Source: Sambucus nigra (taxonomy: Eukaryota > Streptophyta > Magnoliopsida > Dipsacales > Adoxaceae). Taken from it: 64,000 nt of DNA. How positions within the stretch are numbered: position 1 is the first letter of the stretch; each line of letters begins with the position of its first letter. Location of the stretch: assembly GCA_949130495.1 (NCBI GenBank), contig OX422215.1, positions 6,797,302 through 6,861,301 of the forward strand. The letters are read 5' to 3'. The notes below the pieces were generated by a model. That model did no database searches and was not told the DNA's origin. It worked only from the letters and a program-made list of their open reading frames with translations. This document shows positions 12,851-23,572 of the stretch, piece after piece. The position numbers were made by a program, and so were the translations under genes.

Positions 12851-13627
12851 AGAGTCTACTCCAAGGAGAAGTACAACGTCATCCGGGAAGAGGTCAAAAA
12901 ATTAGAAGAGGATGAGTTTATAAGAGAAGTTATATGCCCGGAGTGGTTATCGAATGCAGTCATCGTGCCCAAGGCTAATGGAAAGTGGAGAATGTTTGTT
13001 GATTTCACCGACCTGAACAAGTCTTGTCCAAAAGACAGCTATCCCTTACCTCGAATAGATCAGATGGTGGACGCTACTGCAGGACATGAGCTCATGAGCT
13101 TCATGGACGCGTATTCAGGCTACAACCAGATCTTCATGGATGCAGAAGACTCAGAAAAGACAGCCTTCATTACCGATAAAGGGACGTACTGCTATAAAGT
13201 GATGCCCTTCGGCCTAAAAAATGCAGGGGCAACAGACCAACGTCTTATGAATAAGATGTTCGAAGAGAAGATAGGTAAGACTATGGAGGTGTATGTAGAC
13301 GATATGCTAACAAAGAGCTTGAAAGCCTACACTCACGTGGCAGACCTAGAAAAGACCTTCGATATTATGGACTCATACAGAATGAAACTCAACCCCATGA
13401 AGTGTGTCTTCGGAGTAGGAGCTGGGAAGTTCCTGGGGTTTATCGTCAACCAGAGAGGGATCGAAGAAAATCCAGAGAAAATCAGGTCTTTGCTTGATAT
13501 TAAGACGTCAAAAAGTATCAAGGATGTTCAAAGGCTCACCGGAAGGGTGGCTGCACTCAACAGATTTGTCTCGAGGGCAACAGACAAGTGTCTTCCATTC
13601 TTTAAAGTGCTTAGAAAGGCCTTCTAG
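12851..13627 (+). pseudogene. pol: Reverse transcriptase of element B
   Basis: The frame continues from the protease. Motifs in order: WRMFVDFTDLNKSCPKDSYP (about 12989), FMDAYSGYNQIFM (about 13102), MPFGLKNAGATDQRLM (about 13203) and the catalytic YVDD at 13293-13304, followed by LTGRVAALNRFVSRATDKCL. The Tyr usually found after GAT in this family reads Asp, which may impair it. The stretch closes at a TAG (13625-13627) within KAF-WDEEC. RT activity in this copy is therefore unlikely. Confidence 0.85.
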
Positions 13628-14152
13628 TGGGACGAAGAATGCGAAAAAGCCTTCAACCAGCTCAAGTCTTACTTGGGGTCTCCCTTATTGCTATCTCGGC
13701 CTGTCGCAGGAGAGAAATTGTATGTGTATCTGGCAGTCTCCGAATCAGCCGTCAGCGCAACCATAATACGGGAATACGAAGGGATCCAAAGGCCTGTGTA
13801 TTTCAACAGTAAGGCCCTTCAAGGGTCTGAATAAAATTATCCTCGTATGGAAAAGTTATCTTACGTCCTGATACATGCTTCAAGGAAGATGAAGCCTTAC
13901 TTCCAAGCCCACTCCATAGTTGTCCTCACCGACTCCCCACTAAGACAGGTCCTACATAAACCTAAGAAGTCCGAGAGATTGATGACCTGGTCCATTGAGT
14001 TGAGGGATTATGATCTTACCTACCAACCTAGGACAGCCATCAAAGGGCAAGCCCTCGCAGACTTTGTTGCTGAGTTCACATGGGAAGAGGTCGAGGCAGA
14101 GAATGGCCTAGAGGGTGTTGAAAAGACAAACCGTGGTGTCTTCCAAAATTAG
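13628..14152 (+). pseudogene. pol: First RNase H of element B
   Basis: In the same frame as RT, it reads WDEECEKAFNQLKSYLGSP, then LAVSESAVSATIIRE, then a stop near 13832, then MEKLSYVLIHASRKMKPYFQ (13847), TDSPLRQVLHKPKKSERL and WSIELRDYDLTYQPR. This is the Ty3/gypsy RNase H that follows RT. A TAG at 14150-14152 separates it from the next domain. Confidence 0.8.
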
Positions 14153-14750
14153 GAAGAGACGACACCAAACGTCTTCCGAGATCAGGATGAGGTCGCATCC
14201 AACAAGGTTAGGGGCAGAGTAGCGGAGAACGAGGAGGATCGGTACCTCTTCAAATAAGGAATCATGTCGGAAGGGGTTTTTTCATCGGATACAGACATTT
14301 GGAGCCTTTTTGTTGATAGCTCTTCCTGCGATAGTGGAAGCGATGTGAGGTTGATACTTTCAGCCCCTGATAGTGCTAACATCGAATACGTTTTGAGATT
14401 CAACTTTAAGGCCTCTAACAATGAGTTGGAATATGAAGCCATGATAGCCGACCTCTCATTGGCAAAAACTCTGGGTGTAAAGCGACTCCTACTCCACAGC
14501 GACTCAAGGTTAGTTGTCAATCAAGTATTGGGAGTCTATGAGGCCAAAGATGAAAGGATGGCCAAGTATCTGAAAAGGGTGAGAACGATGTTAGAATATT
14601 TTGAAGAGGCAAAACTGAAGAGAGTGCCTCGACAAAGTAACAGCCACGCAGACGCATTGGCGAGGTTAGCCTCGGCAACGAAGACAGACGTCAGAAGGAC
14701 CGTTCCAATCGAGGTCTTAGGAAAAGCGACCATCGAGGAAGAAGAGGTAT
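14153..14750 (+). pseudogene. pol: Linker and archaeal-type RNase H of element B
   Basis: An acidic linker (14153-14260) with a stop near 14255 precedes an RNase H of the second type. Motifs: LFVDSSSCDSGSD (about 14309), ASNNELEYEAMIADLSLAK (about 14414), LLLHSDSRLVVNQVLG (about 14488) and [15 protein letters not shown] (about 14645). All four acidic catalytic positions (D, E, D, D) are present. In the Tat lineage this extra domain lies between the ordinary RNase H and integrase, as here. Confidence 0.85.
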
Positions 14751-16006
14751 GTAACCCTTGTCACAATTTGAACCTAGGAGACTCATGGATGGACCCCCTC
14801 GTCAGATATATCAGAGAGGGAGAGCTACCTGAATCCAAGCTAGAGAGGAGGAAATTGAGATATAGGTCTGCCAAGTTCTCGATAGTAGGAGACGTCCTGT
14901 ACAAGAAAGGATTTTTGTTGCCTCTCCTCAGATGTGTGCATCCCACAGAAGTTCCTCGGGTCTTACAAGAAGTTCATGAGGGTTCTTGCTCCAGTCACAT
15001 AGGGGGAAGACCCTTGGCCAAGAGAATCATCACACAGGGATACTGGTGGCCAACCTTGTCCAAAGACGCTGCAGCTTACGTGAAGAGGTGTGATAAATGT
15101 CAAAGATTCGCCACTATCCCTCATCAACCTCACCAACCTATGACATCAATCACTTCTACCTGGCCATTTGCGGTGTGGGGGATTGACTTAGTAGGACCCC
15201 TGCCTAGAGCTGTCAATAATTACCGTTTCCTGATAGTTGCCATTGACTACTTCTCAAAGTGGGTGGAGGCAGAGCCGATGATAATGATCACAGAACAGAA
15301 GACCTTCCAATTTATCTGGAGGAACATCATATGCAGATATGTCCTCCCAAACACTCTTATCTCAGATAATGGGACCCAGTTAAAGAACTCCTCTTTAGAA
15401 AAATATTGCGTAAGAGTTAGAATAAAGCAGTTCTTCTCATCACCTGGCCGACCTCAGGCAAACGGTCAGACCAAGGTCATGAACAAAATAATCCTTGATG
15501 GAATCAAGAAGAGGTTAGAACAAGTGAAGGGAAGATGGACTGAAGAGGTTCACACTGTGCTATGGGCATACAGAACCACGACAAGGACACCGACATGAGA
15601 ATCCCCGTTCATGCTAGCACATGGCTCAGAGGCCGTCATACCAACGGAAGTGGGGCTCCCAACTCATAAGGTTTAAACCTATGACCCTGATAAAAATGGG
15701 GAAGAGAGGAGGCTAGACCTAGATCTGATTGAAGAGAGAAGAGAAGACGCAGAGATCAGACAACCAACTTACCAGCAGAGAGCAGCGAAATTCGACAATC
15801 AGAGGGTGAAGTCAAGACCCATCGCAGTGGGAGACCTAGTGCTGAAAAAGACCTTACAGAAAGCAAATAAGCTCCGCCCAAACTGGCATGGTCCCTACAA
15901 AGTGACAAAAGAGGTTGTGCCTGGCACCTACAGGCTAGAAAACCTAGAAGGGGAACCTTTCGCTAACCCATGGAATGCTGATCACCTAAAGAAGTATTAC
16001 ATATGA
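14751..16006 (+). pseudogene. pol: Integrase of element B
   Basis: The zinc domain has HEGSCSSH (about 14976) and CDKC (about 15091). The core has GIDLVGPLP (about 15181) and ISDNGTQ (about 15358), but the last catalytic acid is replaced: NGQTKVMNK (about 15463) has Lys where element C has Glu. Stops follow at 15596-15598 and near 15675. The C-terminal domain (GDLVLKKTLQKANKLRPNWHGPYKV, ending HLKKYY) closes at 16004-16006. The frame is otherwise continuous with RT. This copy could not integrate itself. Confidence 0.85.
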
Positions 16007-16116
16007 TGTTGCAAAGAGTTTATGTAAATGTACCATCTTATTATGAAGAGGTTATTAATAAAAGATCAGTTCCCATGGTGGTTCTTGCTTCATTGTGCAT
16101 TTATGTCAGAAATTAT
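16007..16116. other. Pol-to-array spacer in B
   Basis: A short AT-rich spacer between the pol stop and the first repeat unit; it contains AATAAAAG at 16056-16063 but no gene. Confidence 0.5.
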
Positions 16117-17492
16117 GAGGATAACATCTTAGGTGATGACCTCAGACCCTTATAACACCATTCAGTGGTGATAAGGTCTGAGGTCAGACACCATAATTAG
16201 ATGACCTCAGACCCTTAACATCATTAATTTGGTGAGATTAATTGTGAGGATAACATCTTAGGTGATGACCTCAGACCCTTATAACATCACTCAGTGGTGA
16301 CGATGTCTGAGGTCAGACACCATACTTAGATGACCTCAGACCCTTAACATCATTAGTTTGGTGAGATTAATTATGAGGATAACATCTTAGGTGATGACCT
16401 CAGACCCTTATAACACCATTCAGTGGTGATAAGGTCTGAGGTCAGCCACCATAATGGGATGACCTCAGACCCTTAACATCATTAATTTGGTGAGATTAAT
16501 TATGAGGATAACATATTAGGTGATGACCTCATATCCTTATAACATCACTCAGTGGTGAAAAGGTCTTAGGTCAGACACCATAATTGGATGACCTCAGACC
16601 CTTAACATCGTTAATTTGGTGAAATTAATTGTGAGGATAACATCTTAGGTGATGACCTCAGACCCTTATAACATCACTCAGTGGTGACGAGGTCTAAGGT
16701 CAGACACCATACTTGGATGACCTCAGACCCTTAACATCATTAGTTTGGTGAGATTAATTGTGAGGATAACATCTTAGGTGATGACCTCAGACCCTTATAA
16801 CATCATTCAGTGGTGACAAGGTCTGAGGTCAGACACCATAATGAGATGACCTCAGACCCTTAACATCATTAGTTTGGTGAGATTAATTATGAGGATAACA
16901 TCTTAGGTGATGACCTCAGACCCTTATAAAATCACTCAGTGGTGACGAGGTCTGAGGTCTGACACCATACTTGGATGACCTCAGACCCATAACATCATTA
17001 GTTTGGTGAGATTAATTATGAGGATAACATCTTAGGTGATGACCTCAGACCCTTATAACATCACTTAGTGGTGAAAAGGTCTGAGGTCAGACACCATACT
17101 TGGATGACATCAAACCCTTAACATCATTAGTTTGGTGAGATTAATTATGAGGATAACATCTTAGGTGATGACCTCAGACCCTTATAACACCATTCAGTGG
17201 TGACAAGGTCTGAGGTCAGCCACCATAATGGGATGGCCTCAGACCCTTAACATCATTAATTTGGTGAGATTAATTATGAGGATAACATCTTAGGTGATGG
17301 CCTCAGATCCTTATAACACCACTCAGTGGTGAAAAGGTCTTAAGTCAGACACCATAATTGGATGGCCTCAGACCCTTAACATCATTAATATGGTGAAATT
17401 AATTGTTTGGATAACATCTTAGTTGAGGACCTCAGACCCTTATAACATCGTTAAGTGGTGAAAAGGTCTGAGGTCAGACTACTAATTTGGTT
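16117..17492. repeat. 129-bp tandem repeat array in the 3' region of B
   Basis: Units begin with GAGGATAACATCTTAGGTGA at 16117, 16246, 16375, 16504, 16633, 16762, 16891, 17020, 17149 and 17278, with a decayed eleventh from about 17407. The spacing is exactly 129 bp throughout. Each unit holds a long inverted repeat, in the first copy at 16138-16185: GACCTCAGAC pairs with GTCTGAGGTC, then CTTAT with ATAAG and CACCA with TGGTG, around a TTCAG loop. Units differ by scattered substitutions. Confidence 0.95.
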
Positions 17493-17664
17493 TAAGCAGA
17501 CACAATTGCATAAGCTTCAGAGCCAACACATCACATGACATACATTCAACAAAGTAAAAGAAGAAAATGATATCCCTCATAGAGTACAAATATCCAAGGG
17601 TTACAGAGTAAAGCTTCACAAATTAAATCTAAGAGTTAGAAGGGAGAATGCTAGTGTCTTCGGC
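17493..17664. other. Spacer between array and antisense gene of B
   Basis: About 170 bp, AT-rich. It would be the 3' untranslated region of the antisense gene that ends at 17665. No further feature is visible. Confidence 0.5.
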
Positions 17665-20043
17665 CTAGTCCTGTTGGACGACCTGGGCCACCTCAGTAAT
17701 GTCTTCTCTATGGTCGGCCCCTCCAATCTCAGTGCAGTCCAATGTTACCGTCTCTATAGGCGCATCAACCTCCTTCTCAACCTCCTGAAGGGCCTGGGCG
17801 AGCTGAGGGTTGGCAAAGCCGAGGCCTAAGAAATTAGAGGCCTTCAAACTCCCAGCCTCCCTCTCCTTGACACCAGCCCACTTGATAGTGGCTTTGATAC
17901 CTCTTTCAAGGTACTCAAACCTGAAGCTCATAAACTCATCAGAGGTTTTATATTCAGCTATTATCCCCTCAGAGGCATCATCGAGGGCTGCCTTCACAGC
18001 CGAGTTGACATTCTGCTGCAGAACGTCGTCCTTGGCCTTCAGAGCCACAACATGGTCCTTCTTAAGATAAGAGATCTCCTTCTCCAACCCCTTCACCTTC
18101 TTCTTAGACTCACCCAGCTCAGACTTTAGGCGGTTAATTTCTAAGTTCAGAGTGCTTTGCACCTTCTCGGCCTCTTGACCCTTCTGGATGAGGGGAAACT
18201 TCCTCAGAGTCCAGTTGGAGAGGTGGTGCATAGCTGCCAAGCCCTGCAGATTTTGTGATCATGAATAAGTTGGAGACCAAATCAGAGGTTACACTTGGAA
18301 ATTACAAAGAAATATGAGGTTATACCTGAATGGATCTGTGGATGCCGAACTCCACCAGCAGGGGTGTATCCAATGACCGGAAGAGACGCTTATCAACCTC
18401 GATCATGGTGGAGCCGAAGGAATCCAGAGCCTGCAGACTGTGGCCCACGATGCTGTCGGTAATCTTTAATTGCTCTAGACGAGCCGATAAAGCGTCTGCT
18501 GAAGAGATTGGGATGGCAGAATCAACACTCTTTTTCTTCTGCCTCTGATCCTCAGGGTCATGTTCAGTTGGAGCCCTCTTCTTTGTGGCTTGGGGCTTTG
18601 AGACAGAGGGAGTTGGAGGAGGAGCATTAAGACCTGCCTTCTTTGCGAGCCTCATCAAGCTTGGCGCAGCCATTTCCTAAAGCTCGTCTGAGATATCCTT
18701 TGGGTGCTCTGCAAAAATTAATAGATCTGAGTTAGAGAATCAGATATGAATAAACTCAGAGGTTCAACTTGGAGTAAAAAATGCTTACCAAACTCGGCAA
18801 GAGGATTTCCACCTAGGCCAGTCTCAGAGAGGTAGTGGGGGGTCATCAAGTGTTCGAATTTTACGAGCAGACCATGCATCCCCTGATCTTGAAGGTCTTT
18901 CACCTTCTGAAGATTCTGCAGGCTCAGTCCAGGGTCGGACCTCGCAGACATTGTGACCTTACCCCATCTCAAGGGCATCCTTGGCTCTAGCAAGGACGAG
19001 GGAACACATGGACCAAATTCCCATGGCCCAGAAGCGAAGAAATATCGAGGCTTCCAGTTGTGGTTGGAAGTCTGAGTTATTTGGAGCATCTTTTTCTCAG
19101 GCTTCCGAGCTACAAAATGATAGTAACTGGGGTGATTTTTAGCAGAGGAGGGAACATAACAACCAACAAAGACCTGAACTGGAAGGTCTGAGTGGTGGAC
19201 AACCCTCCATAAGACTATGGCCCCTATTATGACCCTCCAAGCATTAGGGGATAATTGGGAAGGGGCCAAATTGATGAAGGCAAGGATGGACCTAATAAGG
19301 GGATGAATGGGCAAACGAAACCCTAACTTGAACATCTTCTCGTACAAGCAGATCTCACCATCTCAGCCATGGTAAGCCCTCTCTTCCCTCAGAGGTCTTC
19401 TAAGCTTTATGGAGGTGTCGATAGAGTACATATATCTGAAGCAAAGAAGGTCTACCTCACTAACTGTAATCACGATCTCGACCGCCTCAGAGACGTCGAC
19501 ATCACTTTCAACGTCATCGTCATCATCATCTAGCTCAACGTCGACCGAAGCAGATGTTGATGGGTTACTTGGGAACCTCTGAACGAATTCAGCCCCGGTG
19601 ACGGCCAACAGAGGAATGGCGTCAAGTATGGGCGGAATAGCCACACTCGGCTCGACAATCTCAACCTCTGAGGAAGAGGACGAGCTGCTCGAATTATTAT
19701 GGGACGAGGCCCGGCTAGAGACCTAGGCCTGATCAGGGGCCTAATCTTCCCGAGTTGTGAAGTCCATGGTCTCCTGGAAGGAATCCAGAGACATGGGGTC
19801 TGAGGTGGAAGACTCAGACTCGGACATCGGTACTGGTTCGGCAGGAGCCTCTGCCTGGTTAAAAGGTTCCAAGGGATCAGGGTATATCACCTTCAGGGGT
19901 GGTGGAAAGATGGGTCTAAGAGGGAATTCTTGTGACCTACGAGCCTCCTCCTGTGTCCTCTCTATTTGTCTAATTTTTTCTAAAGTCTTCTCTCTGAGAG
20001 AAGGGAACTCCTCAAGAAGTTGGTAGAGGGGTATGAGCATCAT
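17665..20043 (-). pseudogene. Spliced antisense gene of B, Transposase_28-like with C-terminal coiled coil
   Basis: It runs opposite to gag-pol. I read three exons: 20043-18789, 18708-18326 and 18243-17665. Junctions are GTAAGC...GCAG and GTATAA...GCAG, and the phases agree (1255 nt, 383 nt, then 193 codons). Exon 1 has a Pro-rich segment, a Ser-rich segment and an acidic run near 19525 (ELDDDDDDVESDVD). It then has the core LGFRLPIHPLIRSILAFINL and QLSPNAWRVIIGAIVLWRVV (about 19340-19190), typical of the PF04195 'putative gypsy type transposon' family. Exon 3 is a heptad-like coiled coil (INRLKSELGESKKKVKGLEK). Stops at about 19741, 19725, 19363 and 18678 break this copy. Function is unknown; such genes occur in antisense in Tat-type elements. 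Confidence 0.75.
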
Positions 20044-20625
20044 AGGCAGACACTATACTTTAAAAATCAAACGACAAACAAGATTGGCTAAGGAAATAAA
20101 GCAATTTAAAGATCAAACTGCCTAAACTTAGCAAGAACAGTTCGCCTGAAAACTATGGAAGCCTCACCGGAAAACTCAGAAACTCGTCGAAAAGCACAAA
20201 TAGAAGGGAAAAAGCAAAGAAAATGAAGATAAATGAAGGGAAGAAGATACCTGAAGATGAAACGATAAGGGAAAGCGAAGAAAATGCGAGGAAATCACCA
20301 CCAAGGACTTCTGAAGCGAAATTGTGAAGAAAATGCCCTTTAGAGAGAGAAACTGCTGAAGTGAAATCGTGCCAGGAAAGAGGGTTAAGGAAGAAGGAGG
20401 GAAAAATGAGGGTTTAAACCCTTAAATATGCAGGCACATTTCCCAAGGCCCATTATTACCTTGGGAGCCCCAAAGGGGGTCTGACAACACATGCTTGCCA
20501 AGCAAGCCACACTTCAGCATTGGACAAGTGTTAAACGAACATTGGCTCATAGGAGAAAGGCCTCGGAGGTTTAGAGATCCCATAGTCACCTACTCTCACA
20601 TGTAACTAAGGGCTGGGGGGGTGAT
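20044..20625 (-). promoter_or_regulatory. Probable upstream region of B's antisense gene, and PPT
   Basis: Non-coding. On the minus strand a TATA-like CATATTTAAG lies at 20430-20421, about 390 bp before the antisense ATG, so the assignment is weak. At the other edge, the plus-strand run GGCTGGGGGGGTGAT (20611-20625) just before the 3' LTR is the polypurine tract. Confidence 0.45.
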
Positions 20626-21571
20626 TGATATGCTCCAAGTGTGACCTCGGCTTAGAGACACCAACCTCGGTCGAGATTATGGCCGACACTGGAAAAGCCT
20701 TTGGCACGCGACATTAGCCCTCGGCCATAGCAAGGTCGGCCCAGACCGACACTACCACCAACCTCTCCAAGGGACAATGCACATATCATAAGGGTCAGCA
20801 GCACTCCATTACACCTAGGAATGGCAACCTTGGCCAGATGTAGGGCGAGCTCGCAAGAAGCCTTACTTCTACCAAGGTCAACATCATCAAGATATCAGTT
20901 AATGCTCCAAGCACATGCCATCTCAACGTCGGCCCAGGCCGACCCCTATCCATTGTCTCGGCTGAACTTAAGCTGAGACCTTCATGGCTCATCTCAAATT
21001 GAACGAGCAACTAGACTTATCAACCTCGGCTTCTCCCAGGTCGAGGTCATGACCAAGAACAATAGCCGAGCACCTATTGACATGGATAAGGACACGTGGA
21101 CACAAATCAGTTATAACAAATCATTCCCCACATGTGGGGGGGGGGAATATTTCGTCATAATTCTCTACATGTGACAGTGACAGATGTCTTCTCCATATTG
21201 GCTAGATCAACACACACATGCTCATTGCATGCATGGGGGGCACATTACACCCCCCAGGGACTATATATAGAGGTCATCCTCTACCTTGTAAAGGACCTCG
21301 AAATTAGCAACCCTAGTTGAAACTCTGTCTAAACACACAGTAGAGAGAGAAAGCTTGAGAGATTGTAACTATGGCCATTAGAGCCCTCATACAGTGATAT
21401 TAATCACACACTTGCACAGTGGACGTAGGCCTGATTGGCTGAACCACTTATATTCTGGTGATCTTCCTCTTCTCCTCACCTCCTTCTACTATATGACTTT
21501 ATCCTGCCATTGTTAACATTGAATTGAGCTTACAAACACCTTGAAGGGTGGTGCTATTTCCATCATCATCA
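20626..21571 (+). repeat. 3' LTR of element B
   Basis: 946 bp, starting TGATATGCTCC and ending CATCATCATCA. Relative to the 5' LTR it has 28 extra bases near 21120-21147, centred on the inverted repeat ATTCCCCACATGTGGGG followed by a G run and AAT. Confidence 0.92.
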
Positions 21572-21626
21572 AGAAGAGTTTAAGAACCCATGGAATACCG
21601 ATCATCTTCGTAAGTATTACCAGTAG
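21572..21626 (+). pseudogene. pol: Last codons of element A pol, downstream of B
   Basis: Reading from the duplicated AGAAG gives EEFKNPWNTDHLRKYYQ then TAG at 21624-21626. It matches the end of element C's integrase (GEEFKNAWNAEHLRKYYQ), so B landed about 17 codons before A's pol stop. Confidence 0.85.
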
Positions 21627-22346
21627 TAGAAAATGTTTATGTAACCTTTATTTTTCAGTGTTGAATAAAAGTTGTGACTTATGATATACTTCTATTTTTG
21701 ATTTTTTTTCGGAGTATGGTGATATACATTCCCAACAGAAAAAATAGAAAATTACAAAATTTTACAAGTAAATCGACCGACCAATACTAACGATCATTAC
21801 TTGTATGACTTTAGGTCGTGAATAAGAAGCTGATTAATGGTCACCTGCTACTAATGATCACTGCTTAATCTGTGACTCTAGGTCATGAAAAAGAAGCCGA
21901 TTAATGATCATTACTTCTTGTTTGATTTCTCCCTTTGATGGGTCAAGAACGAGAAGCCTGTAAAATGTTATAATTTTTACCCAACCGAGTTACATAATGA
22001 GATATACATATACATTGCTAACGTATGAATACATATACACATCCCTAATACACTCGGTTAGCCACTGATAACTAATGATGATGCTTAGATAAAAACTATT
22101 AAGTTTTATTTAAGTACTTTAGTAAAATCTAAGGCCCTATTACTAGAAAGGTTAATACTTGTTAAAAAAGCAAATTAACTAGTCGACCGACCAATTAACT
22201 AATAAATGGCTTAAATGCAAGTATCCAGATTGCAGAATCAATTATCCAAGAACAAGAACAAATGAATGAACAAAAGATGTTTTCATTTTAATATAAGGCT
22301 TTTTATAAGTTACATTCAGCAAAAATAAAACAAAAAAGAGAGATGG
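21627..22346. repeat. 3' non-coding region of A with short degenerate repeats
   Basis: AT-rich. Near-copies of GACTNTAGGTCRTGAANAAG occur with repeat points at 21806 and 21873 (67 bp apart). A weaker third copy lies near 21941. Segments reading GACCGACCAAT also recur (21777, 22188). It is probably the decayed remains of a tandem array like those in C and B. Confidence 0.5.
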
Positions 22347-23572
22347 CTACTTGGCTGGACGTTTTCCTTGAGCCTTATCCATGCCAGCTTGAGGATCATC
22401 CAAAGTATAGGGAGAGTTTATAAAGTTAAAATAATTCAGCATCCAATTGTTACTTCTGCTCAGCTGACTGAGTATATGAGGAGGAAGAACCATTTCAAGC
22501 TCATCATGAAGTTCATAATCCTCTACATACTTGGTTATTAAACTCTGGGGAATTAAATTGGAAGGAATCCAGTCCAGATCTAGCTTGAAGGGAGGTTTTT
22601 GATAGTCTAAAATACCAGGATCATTCTAATGGCATAACTCACTACCCTTGTCCAATTTCAGTAAAGTAAGAAGATTAGTCCACCCCCATTTATAGCCTTC
22701 ACAGTGGCTATGAGCCAAATGATCATAAATATCGGACAAAGCTTCGTTGTACCCTTCCATCCACACTTCTCTCGCCTATTTGTGAAATTTGAAGGTAAGC
22801 CTTTCCACTTGATGTTGAAGCTTTTTTGAGAACTCCGTATTTGGATTTAATTGAGTAAGTTACTCGGCAATGGTTGACTCCTTGATTTCCAACTAGAGGG
22901 TAAGGTCACTAGTGGTAGAGGTTTTAGCTTTTAAGTGCACAGCCTGGTCGGCCAAAGTCTTCTGAATTCTTTCTTCTTCAACAGTTCGTTGAGAAACAAC
23001 TATTATTTTAGAAGATTGGCCATACTTAGTCTTTTTTCCTTGCAAAGACTCTATCTCTTGTAATGGCCTGATATTCTCTTCTTACAAGAAACTAGATCCT
23101 TCATTGGGACCAACAGTAGTGGTGGATTTCTTTAAGTTGACAAGATCGTTCCTCAGAGCATTATTTTCCCTCTCCAACATAGTAGCATCCTCCCGATAAG
23201 GTTTGACATCGTCTTTCAATGCCATCTCTTTCTTATCCAAGGCATATGTAAATTTTTAAAGTTTTTTTCTTAAAGCCATCAGCTTCACTCAAAGCTTTAA
23301 GCTTGGCTTCGTAATAAGCATGGAGAAGAGCCCTTGACTGATTGTGATCTTGCTACAATCGTGCAATCATTTCAATGTATGCAACATTATTGGCCACATC
23401 TCGATCAAGAAGGAACTTTAGGTAGGAATAGGCATCCTTCGCTTGTTCCGAAGCATCAACATCGAGAAAGTATGTTATTTATTCTTCGGTCAAATCTAAG
23501 TGGCCAACCTTAAATAAATTTTGATAGCGTTTATATAGGTCGAAGTCAGTGGAAGTAATCTGTTCCATCCTG
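22347..23572 (-). pseudogene. Antisense gene of A, 3' (coiled-coil) part
   Basis: On the minus strand this follows the acceptor-like TTCTTTCTAG and opens TTTAATGCCAGGATGGAACAG; element C has the same acceptor and nearly the same codons at 34003-34026. Readable pieces include VGHLDLTEE, DASEQAKDAYSYLKFLLDRDVANNVAY, VERLTFKFHK, MEGYNEALSDI, PPFKLDLDWIPSNLIPQSLI and INSPYTLDDPQAG, ending near 22347. Each has a counterpart in C at 34016-35354. Many stops and frameshifts are present. No known enzyme motif is visible; the middle is coiled-coil-like. Confidence 0.7.

Larger units (their letters stand above)
8926..21571 (+). mobile_element. Element B: Tat-lineage Ty3/gypsy retrotransposon nested in A
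   Basis: LTRs of 918 bp and 946 bp start TGATATG and end CATCA, flanked by the duplication AGAAG (8921-8925 and 21572-21576). Removing the element and one duplication copy restores reading through the end of A's pol, which confirms the boundaries. Contents: primer site, gag, protease, RT, RNase H, second RNase H, integrase, a 129-bp repeat array, a spliced antisense gene and a PPT. It is a different family from A and C (proline/glycine-rich gag start, different LTR and antisense protein). Pol lies in one frame from 11507 to 16006 with scattered stops, so it decayed recently. Confidence 0.92.

Noticed and set aside
16117..17492. Regularly spaced palindromic repeats that could suggest a CRISPR array
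   Set aside because: The whole 129-bp unit is repeated, including the would-be spacers. It lies inside a plant retrotransposon and no cas gene is present.
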